In this document: positions 48,965 to 61,870 of the stretch, one piece after another
Layout: the number at the start of each line of letters is the position of its first letter
Numbering within the stretch: the first letter of the stretch is position 1
Assembly (NCBI GenBank): GCA_025667525.1
Contig: CM046877.1
Coordinates: 31,073,255 to 31,137,254, forward strand
Length of the DNA: 64,000 bases
Direction: 5' to 3'
DNA from: Glebionis coronaria
Taxonomy: Eukaryota; Streptophyta; Magnoliopsida; Asterales; Asteraceae
Notes under the pieces: model-generated
Told to the model about the DNA's origin: nothing
The model's input: only the letters and a program-made list of their open reading frames with translations
Database searches by the model: none
Made by a program: the position numbers and the translations under genes

Positions 48965-49793
48965 TCTATATACCCTATAAAGGGTGTATCTAAATTGTTG
49001 AATGTTGAAAAACCTTATATTTATAGAAATATTGAAAAATTAATTACACATTCAATTTGAAAAATATACAACTAGGAATCACTGGAATATTGTTGACTTT
49101 AGAATATCGTTTAAAACAGGAAACTATTGTATTGTTGGACAGTGTTTCATATGAATCGTTGGAAGAGCGTTTTTAATGGAATACTGGGAACTTGAAATTT
49201 TCAACATTACCTTTTTTAACCCAATCTTCCTCCACACGACCCGGTTAATTCTATTTTTATTAACAAAATCAGAAATCAAAGCCCATCAATACCACATTAA
49301 CACATATACGCACGCAAATACATAAACTTGATTCCCTCTGTAAACCTAATGCACACAAAAGAATACTGCCTCCATAAATCTTATCACCACTACCGCATCT
49401 CGCACCATCTCTTGATGGTTTAGATGGTTTCAGGATAGTTTTGGCTGGTGGCATTCGTCGGGCTATGAGTATTACTGAATCAAAAATACCACACAATTGG
49501 TTCTTATAACTATTTTGATCTGTTAGTCTATGTTTGATTTCTCCTCGTAATAGTGTATTTTATGTTTTTGATCTTTAATGGCCAAAATCAACGTTTTGTG
49601 TTTTGGGTAAGTTACATACGGGTTTATTAGTGAACCGAGAATCATGGAAGTTGATTCTTATGAAACCCAACACAAAAACAGTATTAAACATGATTTTCTG
49701 GCGCCATAAACACAGTTTGCCAAAAAACAATTATTCGTCGATAAAAATTAGTTGAAACTAAAAACCCGCCGCTATGCGCGGGTACTCCTCTAG
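48965..49793 (+). mobile_element. Short non-autonomous Helitron
   Basis: 829 bp. It starts TCTATATACC preceded by A and ends with a stem-loop (cccgccgctatgcgcggg, 49765-49782) and CTAG at 49790-49793 followed by T, consistent with insertion between A and T. There is no RepHel. The 3' end is strong; the 5' end is a best guess by motif. Confidence 0.6.
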
Positions 49794-50085
49794 TACATAT
49801 AACACATGTATAAAAATTATTGTGTCCAAAGTTAAACAGAAATGAGTCTTATCAACCAAAATTTTCACCAACTTACTATAATATTTGAAAGCATCTTTGG
49901 AATTTGTTGGGTTTAAAAGGACTATTATCTACATTTTACAGTATCATTTAATTTTATGGAATTTATAAGGTTTACAAAGTAGTGGCTTCATTTTAAAAAA
50001 TAATATAGGCAATACACTCTACTTCATTCACGGGCTAAAAATGATACCTTCTATTATCCTTTGGATATATTTCTAGAGTGTGAGG
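49794..50085. other. Intergenic stretch without identified features
   Basis: AT-rich; nothing recognised. Confidence 0.5.
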
Positions 50086-50094
50086 CCTAAATAA
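50086..50094. repeat. 9-bp TSD (cctaaataa) of the second long-TIR element
   Basis: Perfectly repeated at 51351-51359. Confidence 0.92.
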
Positions 50095-51350
50095 GCGTTA
50101 ATTACCGCAAAGGCCTTTTACAAGGGTGTTTGTCCACCAGAGACTCTTTTGAAATTATTTTACAAAAATGACCCTATTGTCCGCGTCTCTTTTTCAGCGA
50201 ACCAACCTATGCACACGTGTCAATTTCTTGTTAAACAAAAGAAAAGTAAAAAGTTATCCGCTCCATTTACAAAGCGGAGCAAGCATTTTTTAATAATTGT
50301 CATGTGTGGCCCACTATTTGGTCCGCTTCATATTCTAAGTGAAGAACTTTATTTGTGGGGCTTATTTTTTATTTTGTCCTTTTGTTTTACTTTTATTATT
50401 TCTTTTCATTATTTTATTTTTTTTATTTTTTTTCTTTTTTTTCCCTTGTTTATAAAGTAGTTTAGCGCCAACTTCAATGTTCTGTTGTTAAAATCATCTA
50501 AATAAAGGTTGGTCGTGTACTGATCTACATGTGACATGTTATTCGTTGTAACGTTTTGTATAGTTAATAATGAAGTCTTATTTGTTTTATTGTTCTTAAT
50601 TTTACAAACAAAACATACAATACCCATGACTAGACTTTGGCGCATCATATATACTTCATAATTATCTTTCTTGTCGAACTTTTTTTTAATTGTCAATTAC
50701 AACTACACATCAACACAAATCAATGATTGCCGTTTTAATATAATAGACAAACAAACATACATTAACGTCTACAATGTAGGCATTTACTGGTTATTGTAAC
50801 TTCGAAAACAAATGAATGTTTCAAAAACTCTTGGACATACTTTAGCACATCATATCTTGCTTGTATTAGCTCTAATCATGTCCACTTTTTGGGCGTTTCA
50901 AATCCCTCGTCGTGGAGAGCAGAAACCATCAAACAACAACATCGTTAAAAAACTTACAAATATATAAAAACAGTTCAGAAGTTGACGCTAAAGTACTTTA
51001 TAAACAAGGGAAAAGAAAGAAAAAACAAAAAAAAAAAACGAAAAGAAATAATAAAGGTAAAACAAACTGACAAAACAAAATTGGACCTACAAATAAAGTT
51101 CTCCGCTTAGAATATGGAGCGGACCAAATAGTGGGCCACGCATGACAATTATTAAAAATGCTTGCTCCGCTTGGTAAATGGAGCGGAGAACTTTTTACCT
51201 TTTTTTTTGTTTAACAAGAAGCTGACACGTGTGCATAAGTTGGTCCGTTGAAAAAGAGACGCGGACAACAGGGTCATTTTCGTAAAATGATTTCAAAAGG
51301 ATCTCTGGTGGACACACACCCTTGTAAAAGGCCTTTGCGGTAAATAACGC
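50095..51350. mobile_element. Mutator-like element with ~390-bp TIRs
   Basis: 1256 bp with ends gcgttaattacc / ggtaaataacgc. The left arm (50095-50480) and right arm (50975-51350) are inverted copies throughout, including ccgcaaaggccttttacaag, gacgcggaca and a tccgctccatttac hairpin block. The centre is ~490 bp. The perfect 9-bp TSD places it in Mutator. There is no transposase. The 103- and 95-residue ORFs in the arms and centre have no recognisable domain. Confidence 0.9.
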
Positions 51351-51359
51351 CCTAAATAA

Positions 51360-51810
51360 ACCGAACTTAAATTGCATCATTTCTCTTAAAAAAAATCTAT
51401 TTCTAGAGCATTTCCAGGCTAGTTAGACTTCGATAGAAACATTTTGTTTGCTTGATTTGGTAGAAAATACACAAGGTGAGTAAATTAAACGTTCCTCTAT
51501 AGAGGACCTACATGCATGGTCCAATTTACTTGGCCACAATAAACATGCCGTGAGAAAAGGAAGATAACGAGACCTAGACTTATCGTGCTTAAGAACAATA
51601 CTATCATTGTCTAAGTAGCTATTATAACTAAACATGAAAAACAATCACGGCAATGATCATTGACTTCACGAAGATGAATCTGAAAGTTTATGGACTTAAA
51701 ATTAATAGTCGTAAGATAGGATCGAACTCGGGATCACGAGATTGCACACATAACGTAAAGGGTCAATTTATTTATTAAATATATTATATATATATTTATT
51801 ATATCAAACC
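51360..51810. other. Intergenic stretch; tRNA-like B box
   Basis: On the minus strand gagttcgatcc near 51722-51732 resembles a Pol III B box within a short tRNA-like context. No A box or tail was fixed, so no gene is called. Otherwise nothing recognised. Confidence 0.4.
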
Positions 51811-52013
51811 AAAGCTTAACAAACGATCGTTAATAAATAACAGTTAAGTTATAAACGACCGTTATGGAAACTAATAGAACTGAAAAGAAGGAAAACAAAA
51901 ATTACGCAAATACCCCCATGGGGGCTTGCGTCCGTCGGCCAAAGAAGGGAGGGGGCAAAGGGAAACTTTTGTTTCCTAATTCTTGTTTATTTACTTGGAG
52001 CTCAAGGATTGCC

Positions 52014-52028
52014 AAGGCTATATAAACA
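52014..52028 (+). promoter_or_regulatory. LTR TATA box of the third Copia
   Basis: ggctatataaacaac, followed by a CT-rich tract and a GT/CCCTAA-containing R/U5-like region. Confidence 0.7.
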
Positions 52029-52483
52029 ACCCCAAGGTCTTCATAATTTTTGTCCCTCCCCTTTCTCTTGCTTCCTGCGATCGCCACTCACACACCCTAA
52101 GGGGTTTTCGTTGGTTTTCGATTTAGCTCATTATCTAGTCCTAACCCCTCTCTAGGGTTCTTGGGTAGATATTCCATAAGCGTTGAAGCTCGGTTTGTTC
52201 GTGCTAGACTCACGGTTAACTCGCCGTATTACGTGTGTACAAGAGCGTGATATAATCTTCCTTTAGATTATATTCTTGGTGGTGTTCGTGATAAACCCTA
52301 GTTGCCGTTCGTTCCGTCGTCTTGTGGATCTTGCTAGGATAAAGGTATGTAACCCTAATCTTGATTAATATAATTGTGTTAAATTAATGATCTTGTTAAT
52401 CGCTTCCGCTATGCGTTCTTTGATCCATATTAGGCTTTAATAATTGTTATGAACTATATAAACCATCAGTGGCATCGAGAGCC

Positions 52484-53964
52484 GTTTTAACATGATTATA
52501 ATTATCAAGATCTAAAGTTTTTTTAACTAATATTGATTTGTGTTAAAAATTACATGTTGTTTTTTAGGTTTTATAAAAATTAGGGTTTTGTTTTTTATTG
52601 TTTTTTAAAAATCGGCTATTGCCGAATTTTTTTATAATTTTTTTTTGTAAACCCTAAAATTACATGGTAATTAACTTTAGATGTATGCATGAATTAATTG
52701 TTATGTCATGTGTGGTTACGATCCGTAGTTTTTTAATTGTTAAGAGAATGTGGGAGATCCGTAATAAACATGCATGTTTCTTACGGATCATATAATTTTG
52801 ATTGCTATTTGCTTTATTTGATTTAAAGTTTTAAAATTAGGGAAGAATTTTTATGTTCATAAAAACCCTAGATTTGATGTTCTTTGAATAAATTGTTATG
52901 CATGTGGCTATTTGATTTAGTTTTTTTTGTACTACTTGTTTTCATGCGTTTTTATATTGTATGTTGTAAACAAGGGTAATTTTTTCCAAGAAAAATAATA
53001 TGGAATAAATCTTATCAAAATTAATGAATTGTTTTGAGATGTAAATTACATATGATTTGCGTTGATTAGAATTGCAATAGCAACTTAACGGCCTGCTCAA
53101 TTTTGGCAAACTATAAAGTGGGTATAACGCACCGCTGGTCATGTACCCGGTTAAGGAATGAGGTGTTATGCTTCAGCGCTGACCAAATTCCCGGCTCGCC
53201 TGTGCGTCAAAATTGGAATTGCCTACGGTTGTTATTGGTACAATTTTTTAAGGTTGATTTAACTACATTAATACACATCTGAAACACAATGAATAAGGTT
53301 ATTGCTTTGTGCTATAACTAAAGTTCTAGAAAAAGTACGGTGTGAATTTAGTTGTGTGTAAAATCTTTAATTGGTTTAACCAATACCTCAACTTGCAAGT
53401 ATATGTTGAACTTTTAGTCTCACCAAAAGTTTTATTAAACTTATGTTATGGAGATGTATGCATGCTTCTCCATACATGATTTTGACACCAAAATCTATAC
53501 CCTAAAAATTTAAGTCATATGCCCTCTAATTGACGAACACTTGAAGTTACAATTGTCGTCATATAAGATATCGGACGATGTTGTAATGGAGAGAAAACTT
53601 CATGACTGAATAAGATTGCACATGAAGGTTTTACGCTCTTTAGATTAGGCGACTTAATTGAGTTACTCAGTGAGAACTGGAAACTTAAGGCATAAAGTAG
53701 GGATAAAACATGTTTACAATGCAAATGATTTTGGGAATGTAAATCCCTAACATATCTAGAAATTGCAAATTTGTTTGTCAATTATTGTTCGACAAGTTAC
53801 TGTGTTGAATACATTTGTCACTAGCAGATCAACTGATGTGATAAATCTATGTCAATATGGATTCTAGTTTTTCAAGGAAAATAATATGGTTTTATTACCG
53901 GGGTAATTTTATTTTCTTGAATTATATTATCAAAAATACTAATGTTTGAACTTATTTCGTAGAA
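52484..53964 (+). other. Unusually long untranslated leader of the third Copia
   Basis: About 1.5 kb between the primer-site-like sequence and the gag ATG. It is AT-rich without a sustained ORF. It contains two related phrases, ttccaagaaaaataatatgg (52984-53003) and ttcaaggaaaataatatggt (53871-53890). Splice signals were not resolved. Confidence 0.6.
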
Positions 53965-54856
53965 ATGGCTGAACCCAAAAGCAATCTGACAATAAGCTCG
54001 GCGTTCAAAGCTTTCTTTGAACGGCCTGAACTTACTGGCCCTAATTTCAATGACTGGTATCGCTCACTAAGAATTGTTCTGAGAGCAGCAGGTACCATCA
54101 ATATCTTGGAAACTCCTTTTCCGGAGGATCTTGCTGAAGGAGCATCTGATGCGGAAAGGCTTCAACACGCTGCTAACGTTAAGAAGCACCATGAGGTGGC
54201 TGCTGTAATGTTAGGGAGAATGGCTCCATCACTTCAAAGGAAGTATGAGCTACTTCCACCTTAGCAAATGCTTGATGAACTCAAGGCTGTGTATGAAACG
54301 CCGCAAGCTGTAGAGATCTATGATCTGGTTGATGCTCTACATAGTTGCAAGCAAGCTCCTGGAAAGTCCGTAAAGTGCTCATTATATGGAGATGAGGGGT
54401 TATATGGAACAATTCATCGCACTAGGACAACCCTTTGATCATAATATGGCTATTAACTTGATCAATAGGTCCCTTAATAAGGACTTCAATGATTTCGTTC
54501 GTAACTATAATATGCATTGCACGGGGAAGACAGTTAGTGATTTGCATGCAATGGTCATTGACTTCGAAAAGGGTTTGAAAGATAAGGCATCCATTGCTAC
54601 TCCTCAAGTACCTTATGTGCAAAAGGGTAGAGTGTCGAAACCAAAACCGCAAGTGAATAAGAAGCAGAAAGGCAGAGGCAAGGTTGATAAGAGCAAGCTA
54701 GTTGCGACTACATCAAAACCGAAGCAGAACTTTGCTACGAAATCTCTGAAAGATGAGACTTGCCACTACTGCAAGATGACTGGACACTAGAAGAGGAATT
54801 GCTCTCTCTATCTCCATGAAATGGCAGAACATAAGAAGAAGGCTGAGCTAGCTGCT
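53965..54856 (+). pseudogene. Copia gag, broken and truncated
   Basis: UBN2-type gag. ATG 53965 starts MAEPKSNLTISSAFKAFFE, then FNDWYRSLRIVLRAAG (the capsid W-motif). TAG lies at 54262-54264, a frame change occurs near 54375-54390, then MRGYMEQFIALGQPF, FNDFVRNYNMHCTGKTVSDL, a Lys-rich linker, and a zinc knuckle CHYCKMTGH followed by TAG at 54788-54790 where the family has Trp, then KRNC. It ends at the inserted LTR. It resembles, from memory, a Copia gag common in Asteraceae. Confidence 0.88.
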
Positions 54857-57698
54857 TGTAACACCCCATTTTGATAAATGGAATGTCACGGCTAATTATG
54901 GCGTGTCATCAAAGCATACAAGGATAAATGTCTAAAACATTACATAACCATAGGGTAAACCGAAATCAAACATCGGTTCCCAAACATAAGCCCAAAACAT
55001 AATAAAGTAAACGAAATGAATGAAGGACTTAAACAAGCACAAATATATGAAGGCAAAAGGAGAAGAAGTCTATGGCAGCTTCCATCCTATGCATGTCCTC
55101 CAAATGCTCGAGTCCGTCCTTGGGTACCTGCCGTTTTGGGACATGGAAAGGAAAGTAACGGCTGAGCAAAACGCTCAGTGCACGGATATAGACATAGTAT
55201 AAGTGACTAAAACATAATAGAGACTTAATAGCAGCGGAAATGTATAAGTCTTGGAAAACCTAGAACATGTTCATAAAACTGGTTTAATAGTTTGAAAAGC
55301 CTTATGTTTATCTTATGAAAACTGTTTAACATATTTTACCATTAGCCAATATAGGTCATGAAAATCCACCGTGCATGAATACTTGGAGGGGTGACCTCAT
55401 CATGCAAATTAGAGGGGCTGCCTTTAATTTAATATACTGGTTCTGGGTAGGAGGGATCAGCTCCTTGTGAAGGATGCAAGGCACACACCACATTCACCAT
55501 GGAATCCTGAATAAAAACACGTAACTAGGATGCACCCATACGCCCCACATGATAAATATAATATAAATGGCCAAAAGCTGAAGGGACGCCACGAGCAATC
55601 ACTCCGCCGTGGTGAAGTCATAACATCAGTGCCTCTAATGTTATGGTTATGGTACCTCCATAACTAGGTGAAACTGGTCATGCATGTATATGGCTATAGG
55701 TATTCTTAATTAAACATAAGCAATCAAACACGTAACTTATACTACGGGAAAACATTTGGCTGCATACGGGGAATCCTAATAAGGAAAGAATGTCCATACT
55801 GAAAGGACGGGAATCCGTACCTTATGTCCAGTGAACGAAGAAGACCAACGGAAGAGAGTCCTACTTCGGTATCACTAATGCTACATAAATACATACGTGT
55901 ATAAGTATCTGATTACTGAATACGTAACTGGTTTAATGTTATGTCTTAGCTTATTTTATATGTTCATGCCTTGTTTTACTAGTTTTAACGTTATACTGTG
56001 TTTATCGTGTATTCTGTATATTCTGTTTAAGTATTACTTGTATTTCTTGTGTTATTATACTTGTGTGTAACAATAAGTAACTTCAAAAAAAATAGCAGGT
56101 TTCCTAAAATAGAAAGTTTCCAAAAATAGAATTACTGCTTAAAAATAGATAAGTTTCTAAAAATATAAAGTTTTCATAAATAGATTAGATGCCTTAATTA
56201 AATAAGTTTCTAAAAATAGAAAGTTTCCATAAATAGAAATAAGCTGGATTATTAAGCTAATAATATAAGCTAAAGTGTTTTCTGATTAATATTCTAAGTC
56301 ATGTGGTTAATAGTATAGTTTATTAATTATTATAAGTAAAACAAATAAACTATAGGTTATAGGATTTAATTAAATATACATGATTTAATTAAATTAAGGT
56401 GCATAAAATACTTGGGTTAGAACATGTATTAATATTAATATTAATATAAAGTAAGTCATGATAATTAATTAATTATAAGTCATGTTTATTAATTAATTAA
56501 TTACTATAATCTAAATTAAATCAATAAAAATACTTAGGTTAAATCGCTATTTCCCCCCTGGCAGTAGGGTTAATGCCACCGGCAGTGGCCGATTTCCCCT
56601 GTTCGTCTAACATTCCCACCGAGAGCATGAGCTCTCGGTTTCCACTGTCTGAACAACACCACCACTGGCCGTAGCCAGTGGTTCCCCCTGCTTGTTCGAT
56701 GCTGCCCCCGACAGAAGAAAACAACCAACACCCTTAATAAGGGTTGCGGCTGGTGGGATAAAGGTACCACCGAGACCTAGAGTGGTCTCGGTTTGTGTAA
56801 AACTGGCCAAAACAAACACCCTTCCCTTAATCCATCTTGTTTAACGTTTTAAATTCTTACAGATTTGTGTTCTTGATTTATTAACAAAGGGAAAGAAACA
56901 AAACGAGATATAAACTTACCTATTCGTTTTTAGGGTTTGGGAATCCTAACACCTTGTTTCTCCTCGTTCATTGGTGTGTACACGTCGGCATCAAAAGAAG
57001 AGAACACAAAAAACATGCGACTGCCTTAATTTTCCTTCCTAGGGTTTTGTGTCGTGTGTTTATGTCGGAAGAAAAAGGAAGAGAACAAAACAAGCACCCC
57101 CCCCGTTTTATAAGTATAAAGGGTCGGTTTGGATCCTTCATTGGGCCACGGCCCATTTGTCTTTCCACCCCTTTCTTGTCCAAAAGCCCGAAACCCACTT
57201 AGTTCTTTATTTTAATAAATAAGCGACTAGCTGTTACGCGTGATCATGTAATTAATATGTCGTATATTTTCATAGTTTTCGTTATACGTGTTTAAACGTA
57301 AATATTATTTACGTGATTACTTGTCGCGTTAATTAAATATACATAATATTATTAATCGTGTTAAATGTTCGTGTTTACGTGTTCGCGTTTTGTGTGTTCT
57401 CGTTAAATAATTACCGTGACCTAATATATTTAATTACGCTCGTAATAAATATATATACGTAATTAATAATAGTTCGTGTTTTAATTACGTTCATGATTTC
57501 ATGATCGCATGTTCGTAATTAATTATTGTCAACCAATTATTACGTGCTCGTGCGTAGTAAATACTTATCGTGTTCTAACACGTACGTAATACGTAAAATC
57601 CTAACACGTAGTCGTAATCATGCTATATTAAGAAAGTTTAAATCTAGTACGTACGATCTTAAAGGTACTATTCATGGTAAAAGCATGCGGGTTTTACA
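54857..57698 (-). repeat. 3' LTR of the minus-strand chromovirus
   Basis: 2842 bp. Aligns with 61889-64000 from its start, except for a 375-bp stretch of the right copy (63579-63953) that is absent here at 56545/56546. It contains four short hairpins at 56575-56792. The 60-residue ORF at 55020-55202 recurs at 62052-62234 as an LTR copy, not as a gene. Confidence 0.9.
56575..56792. repeat. Cluster of four perfect short inverted repeats in the LTR
   Basis: gccac/gtggc (56575-56589), accgagag/ctctcggt (56618-56639), accactggc/gccagtggt (56661-56682) and accgagacc/ggtctcggt (56769-56792), with loops of 4-6 bases. The first is also visible at the window end (about 63983-63997). Confidence 0.88.
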
Positions 57699-60074
57699 AC
57701 TCTTCCACCCTAAAAAGATAATTCGTCCCCAAATTATAGATAACGTAACTGAAAGAGAAACATACCCGAATCAACTGAGAGGGTATGTAAGATAAATTAA
57801 CGTGCAGGTGACCTGGCAGAAAGAGCGCGAAACGTGACATGTCTTAAAAGGACATGGAACGTGACGTGACTGAAAGGAAATATCTAATTGATAAGAGAAA
57901 ACGAATAAGAAGTCCGGATGAACTTGTCCGTTTCCAAGTGGCTTCCCTCTTGGAACGGTTCTTTTATAAGATCTTGACACGAATGATAAGTCTTGGTCCT
58001 CCTGACCTTGACTTGGAATACGAAGAAGTTCTTGGTTATCAACGTAAGGTAGATCCCCTAAATTCGATTGAGGGAATAAGAATTAATGTGTAAGAGTAAC
58101 TGAAACATTATGGTGCAAAACAATCCAACTTAACTGATAACTAGCAACGATGCGCGAGACATATAGAAACGTAGTACGTGAAAAATTTTAAACGTGATAT
58201 GTGAAAAATTTTGAACGTGCTACGTGGAGATATGGCGAGTGTAGTATGAGTAAACATATCGTGATCCCTGATACGTGTAACATATCTTGATCTTGATATG
58301 AGGAACGTGGAATGAACATGACATGTGAAACATATCGTGATCATAGAATATAATGGCGGTAACGACAAACGCTAGAAGGTGAGACATAGATTATGACGAG
58401 AAACGTCCATCTGAGGATAGATAGTTATACTAAACTTGGGTCTGGTCTCCCAAGTTCTTGCAAAACTTCCCAGAATGAGAAAAAAAATGAACTTAACATC
58501 GTAAGCCGAGATACCATAGTGTCATGAACGCGAGCGCGAAAGAAAGGTGTGGAATTAGAATGAAGACGTGAAGTAAATAAGGAGCACAATTTCAAATCTT
58601 TGTCTGACCTGATAACTGAGGGGTTGCCAAGTGGTCGGATGAGCCTTGGCTGGAACATGTTTGATCAATCTGTTGGTTCTGCAATCCTTGCGGATGTAAG
58701 GATTCTGCAGACTTGATCAAACTGTTTGCAATAACCCAGATAGCCTCATGCTTCTTCTGAGTTTGCGTTAATCTGGTAACCAAAATCCGTGGAGATCTTG
58801 TCCCATTTCAATTTACCATTTCAGGTGATGAAAAACATCCCAGTCTGTTGGTGTCCTATCTTAACCTGTTGGTATGTCAGGTACTTAGATATGAACGTAA
58901 GTGTATCTTGCTTCGTAGAACTTGATACATAGGAGTTTGCGAAACTCTGAGTCTCTGAATCTAGACTTCTCCTAGCGTAGGATTTTCTAAAACACCTAAT
59001 GTAGTGTAGGGTCCTCTCCTTTACGCATAAGCTGAGTCATAGTAAGATTAACCGTAGAAACCCATGTGATTCAGTGTGTCACTGGAATCAAACAGAATTG
59101 ATATTGGAAAAACATTTCCAGGGTAAAATTTCGCTTGTCATAGAATTTACACATAATGCAGATAGGGTCTTCTTGTTCTTCTCTAGGCTTAGAGGGAAAT
59201 CAGGTTATCCTCAGTGAAAACTCTGATGAATTTGCTATGAGTTCATGGAAACTCATTCTTATAATGCCGTTGGAGCATTGATGAGACTAATTCAAAATCA
59301 TAAATCTAGCATGATCGAGTCGTGTACGAATAGCAGTCATGGACATGTCCTGCTCTTTCACTCGTCACTGTTGGCAGCATAATCATGAGTTCGATCTTGG
59401 AAAAGTGATTAACACTATAAGGTCGATTGGACATGTTGTCATTACGTGGAGGAGAATAACGGTCATGAATGGTGATTTGTTTAAGCCGACGGTAGTCGAC
59501 ACATAATCTCATGGTATCGTCCTTCTCCGTGTAAGTTCTTCTGGAATGTATAGGAAGATTTTGGAATAATCAACTGGCTATGCGTAAAAGTCTTAAGTGG
59601 CCGTGTCTTACTGACAGCTAGAAAATTTTAGCGACCATGGCTAACAGCGCACATGCTTGTAAGCCTAGATAATTTGTACCGATTTTCACTTTGGAAAATC
59701 AAGCTGAATGTATTCAGGAGCGTGAACATTTCTATACATAATTATGAATCGTAGCATGGTGTGCTGTTCATAGTACGTAATTAGGATAAAATTCATCTCG
59801 TGTCTATCCGAGGAAAATGCGTTAGCAGCTTAGATCTCATCATTAAGCTGAAGGAAAACCTTCGTATACATGGGAATACGAAAGGCGTCCTTCATGGTCA
59901 TGAATATATGAAATATGGTGAAATAAATGAAAGTGACATCGGCAACGTGACAGTTCTCACTGATGTGCCGGTAATGGTATTAAAATTCTTGTGGCCTGAT
60001 TCATACATGGCACAACAAAACGGATATACCTTGGAGGGTACCTTGAATTTCTTAGAAATGTTCCATAGTTGGAC

Positions 60075-60212
60075 GTGAGTCATGTGTCTTGACTCGTTTC
60101 TTGGAACTATAAGCATGACATATGTCTTGACTGGTGTCTTGACATGTGTCTTCAGGAAGTATACGTGAGACATGTGTCTTGACTGATGTCTTGACATGTG
60201 TCTCGAGATGTG
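60075..60212 (+). repeat. gtcttgac-based short repeats
   Basis: Phrases tgtcttgact, gtgtcttgacatgtgtctt and gagacatgtgtcttgactgatgtcttgacatgtgtctc recur in about 130 bp, a degenerate tandem array. Confidence 0.8.
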
Positions 60213-61363
60213 AAACAAATAGAACTACAATATTAGGTTATTATGCCAGAATTGGCGGATCGGTTGGACTACTGATCATTTGTATGTCTGATCACGTCCG
60301 CGGTCGGAGCCTCGGTTGCGATTTCTAGGATATTTTCTGTCATAGTAGTGGTTACTATCGTCCTGTCTGTCAGTTCCATGACGGCCATTCTCATGACCGT
60401 GATTCATGTAACTATTCAGCTGAGTGGCCGGCTGGTACCGGTTTGCACTCATATGGCTGAAATGACAGCCAAACGACGTGTGACATGTAACTATGAATTA
60501 GGGACAATGATTGATGGGAATCGTCTGATGGTGAAGCATCTTCTCGTCCAATTGCTTTGCTCCGACGCCTTTGTCTTCGTCTTTTAGGATCTTCAGGTTG
60601 TGAACAGCATCAGCATCAGCATCTCGTAGCGTCTCCCAACATCAGCAGCATCAACCTTCAGTAACATCTCCAAGCTATGAGCGGCATCGACAATCTTGTA
60701 GAATATCAGCAAGTGAACATACGCCTGAGATGATTCAGAATCGACTAGCGAATACTCGTGAAGTATTGCAAGTGGAATACACATGGATTAAGGTACATGT
60801 AATACACATGGAACACGGTACACGGAGTACACGTTGAATGCACATGAAATGATCGGTATGGGGTCGATCATTTGTCATGATTTAAGGAAAGTATACCGGT
60901 TAACGGTTAGGAAAACCATCATGATAACCGGGCAATTTTAGCATAGACATCATTCTGGTTATAACGGAAACGTTAAAGTGTGGTTACACAAAATTCAACG
61001 ATGATTTTCCTGACATCATGATCAATGAAAACCAACCATGACTATCATGAAAGCATGATTTTAATGAAATCTAACAATGTCTTGCTGGACAACGTAAATA
61101 ACAAAAGAGGCGTAAAACATAATCAACATGAAGACGGAATTATCATGAAGAAACATGAAACCATCTATCACGAAGAAGTGTATAACATAATCAGCATGGA
61201 ACTGAAGTTAACCATGACAGTATGAAAACATGCTTGACATAAAAACATAATAACTTATAAGGGGACATGAAAAAAAAATTATGCCAATTTAAATCATGTG
61301 AAAAATTTTATGCATGAAAAACAGTGCATGAATGCGTAATGTAGTTTATAAAACCTTTATATG

Positions 61364-61438
61364 TGCGAGGGAACGCCTATGGGTCGGTTCCAAAACAAAA
61401 GACATGGCGAGGGGACGCCTATGGGTCGGTCCCAAAGT
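61364..61438 (+). repeat. Two-unit direct repeat in the chromovirus leader
   Basis: gcgagggaacgcctatgggtcggttccaaa-type unit at 61367-61396 and again at 61409-61436 with small differences. Confidence 0.85.
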
Positions 61439-61870
61439 TAAAAGTTTCGATAAAAGCACATGCGACTAAATAGGGCCAGTCCTGTACCAACCATTACTTA
61501 GTCATAATCCAGGCAACAATGATACATGAAACATAAATAAATGAAACTCATCTGTCAAACTTATCAGAAAAAAAAATTTATGTGACTAATTATGAACTAC
61601 TGGGTTCAGTTCACATAGCCACAGTTTACGAGGAACATTATGCATGAAACAATGACACATAACTAAATATGAATGACGGTTGTCCATCCATATTAGTAAA
61701 ACAATATCGATGGAAACATCAAGGTTAAAACCTCAAGGTGCAAACATCATGGTTAAAACAACAATGCGCTGAAAACGTCAATACGTAGAATGACAAACGT
61801 TGGCTTAGGAAGCTCCTGGTGACTACCCACTAGTCACAGGTCGAGTTTTAGAGCCTACAGGTCGAAGCCT

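Larger units (their letters stand above)
51811..54856 (+). mobile_element. Third Copia element: LTR, long leader and broken gag, cut by a chromovirus
   Basis: LTR region about 51811-52465 (left boundary uncertain), primer-site-like TGGCATCGAGAGCC at 52470-52483, a ~1.5-kb leader, then gag from 53965. The protease, integrase and RT expected next are replaced by a chromovirus LTR from 54857. The remainder probably lies beyond the right edge of the window. Confidence 0.75.
57699..61870 (-). pseudogene. Decayed chromovirus gag-pol interior (minus strand)
   Basis: Only fragments are readable. A chromodomain/C-terminal remnant is near 58010-57880 (VKIL, KREATWKR). Integrase pieces are at 58783-58592 (KKHEAIWVIANSLIKSA) and 58658-58425 (VIRSDKDLKL, FTSRLHS). 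RT is at 59512-59306 (MRLCVDYRRLKQITIHDRYS, then a broken IDD/FSKI region). A basic gag linker lies near 60370-60260 (RNRNRGSDRGRD). Many stops, indels and deletions; no protease was found. Between these pieces and from 60850 to 61870 the sequence is leader-like and non-coding. Confidence 0.72.

Noticed and set aside
51715..51750. tRNA gene suggested by a B-box-like gagttcgatcc
   Set aside because: No acceptor stem, anticodon arm or A box could be folded around it.
55020..55202. 60-residue ORF present twice (also 62052-62234)
   Set aside because: Both lie at the same place in the two LTRs of one element; conservation is due to LTR copying, and no domain is seen.
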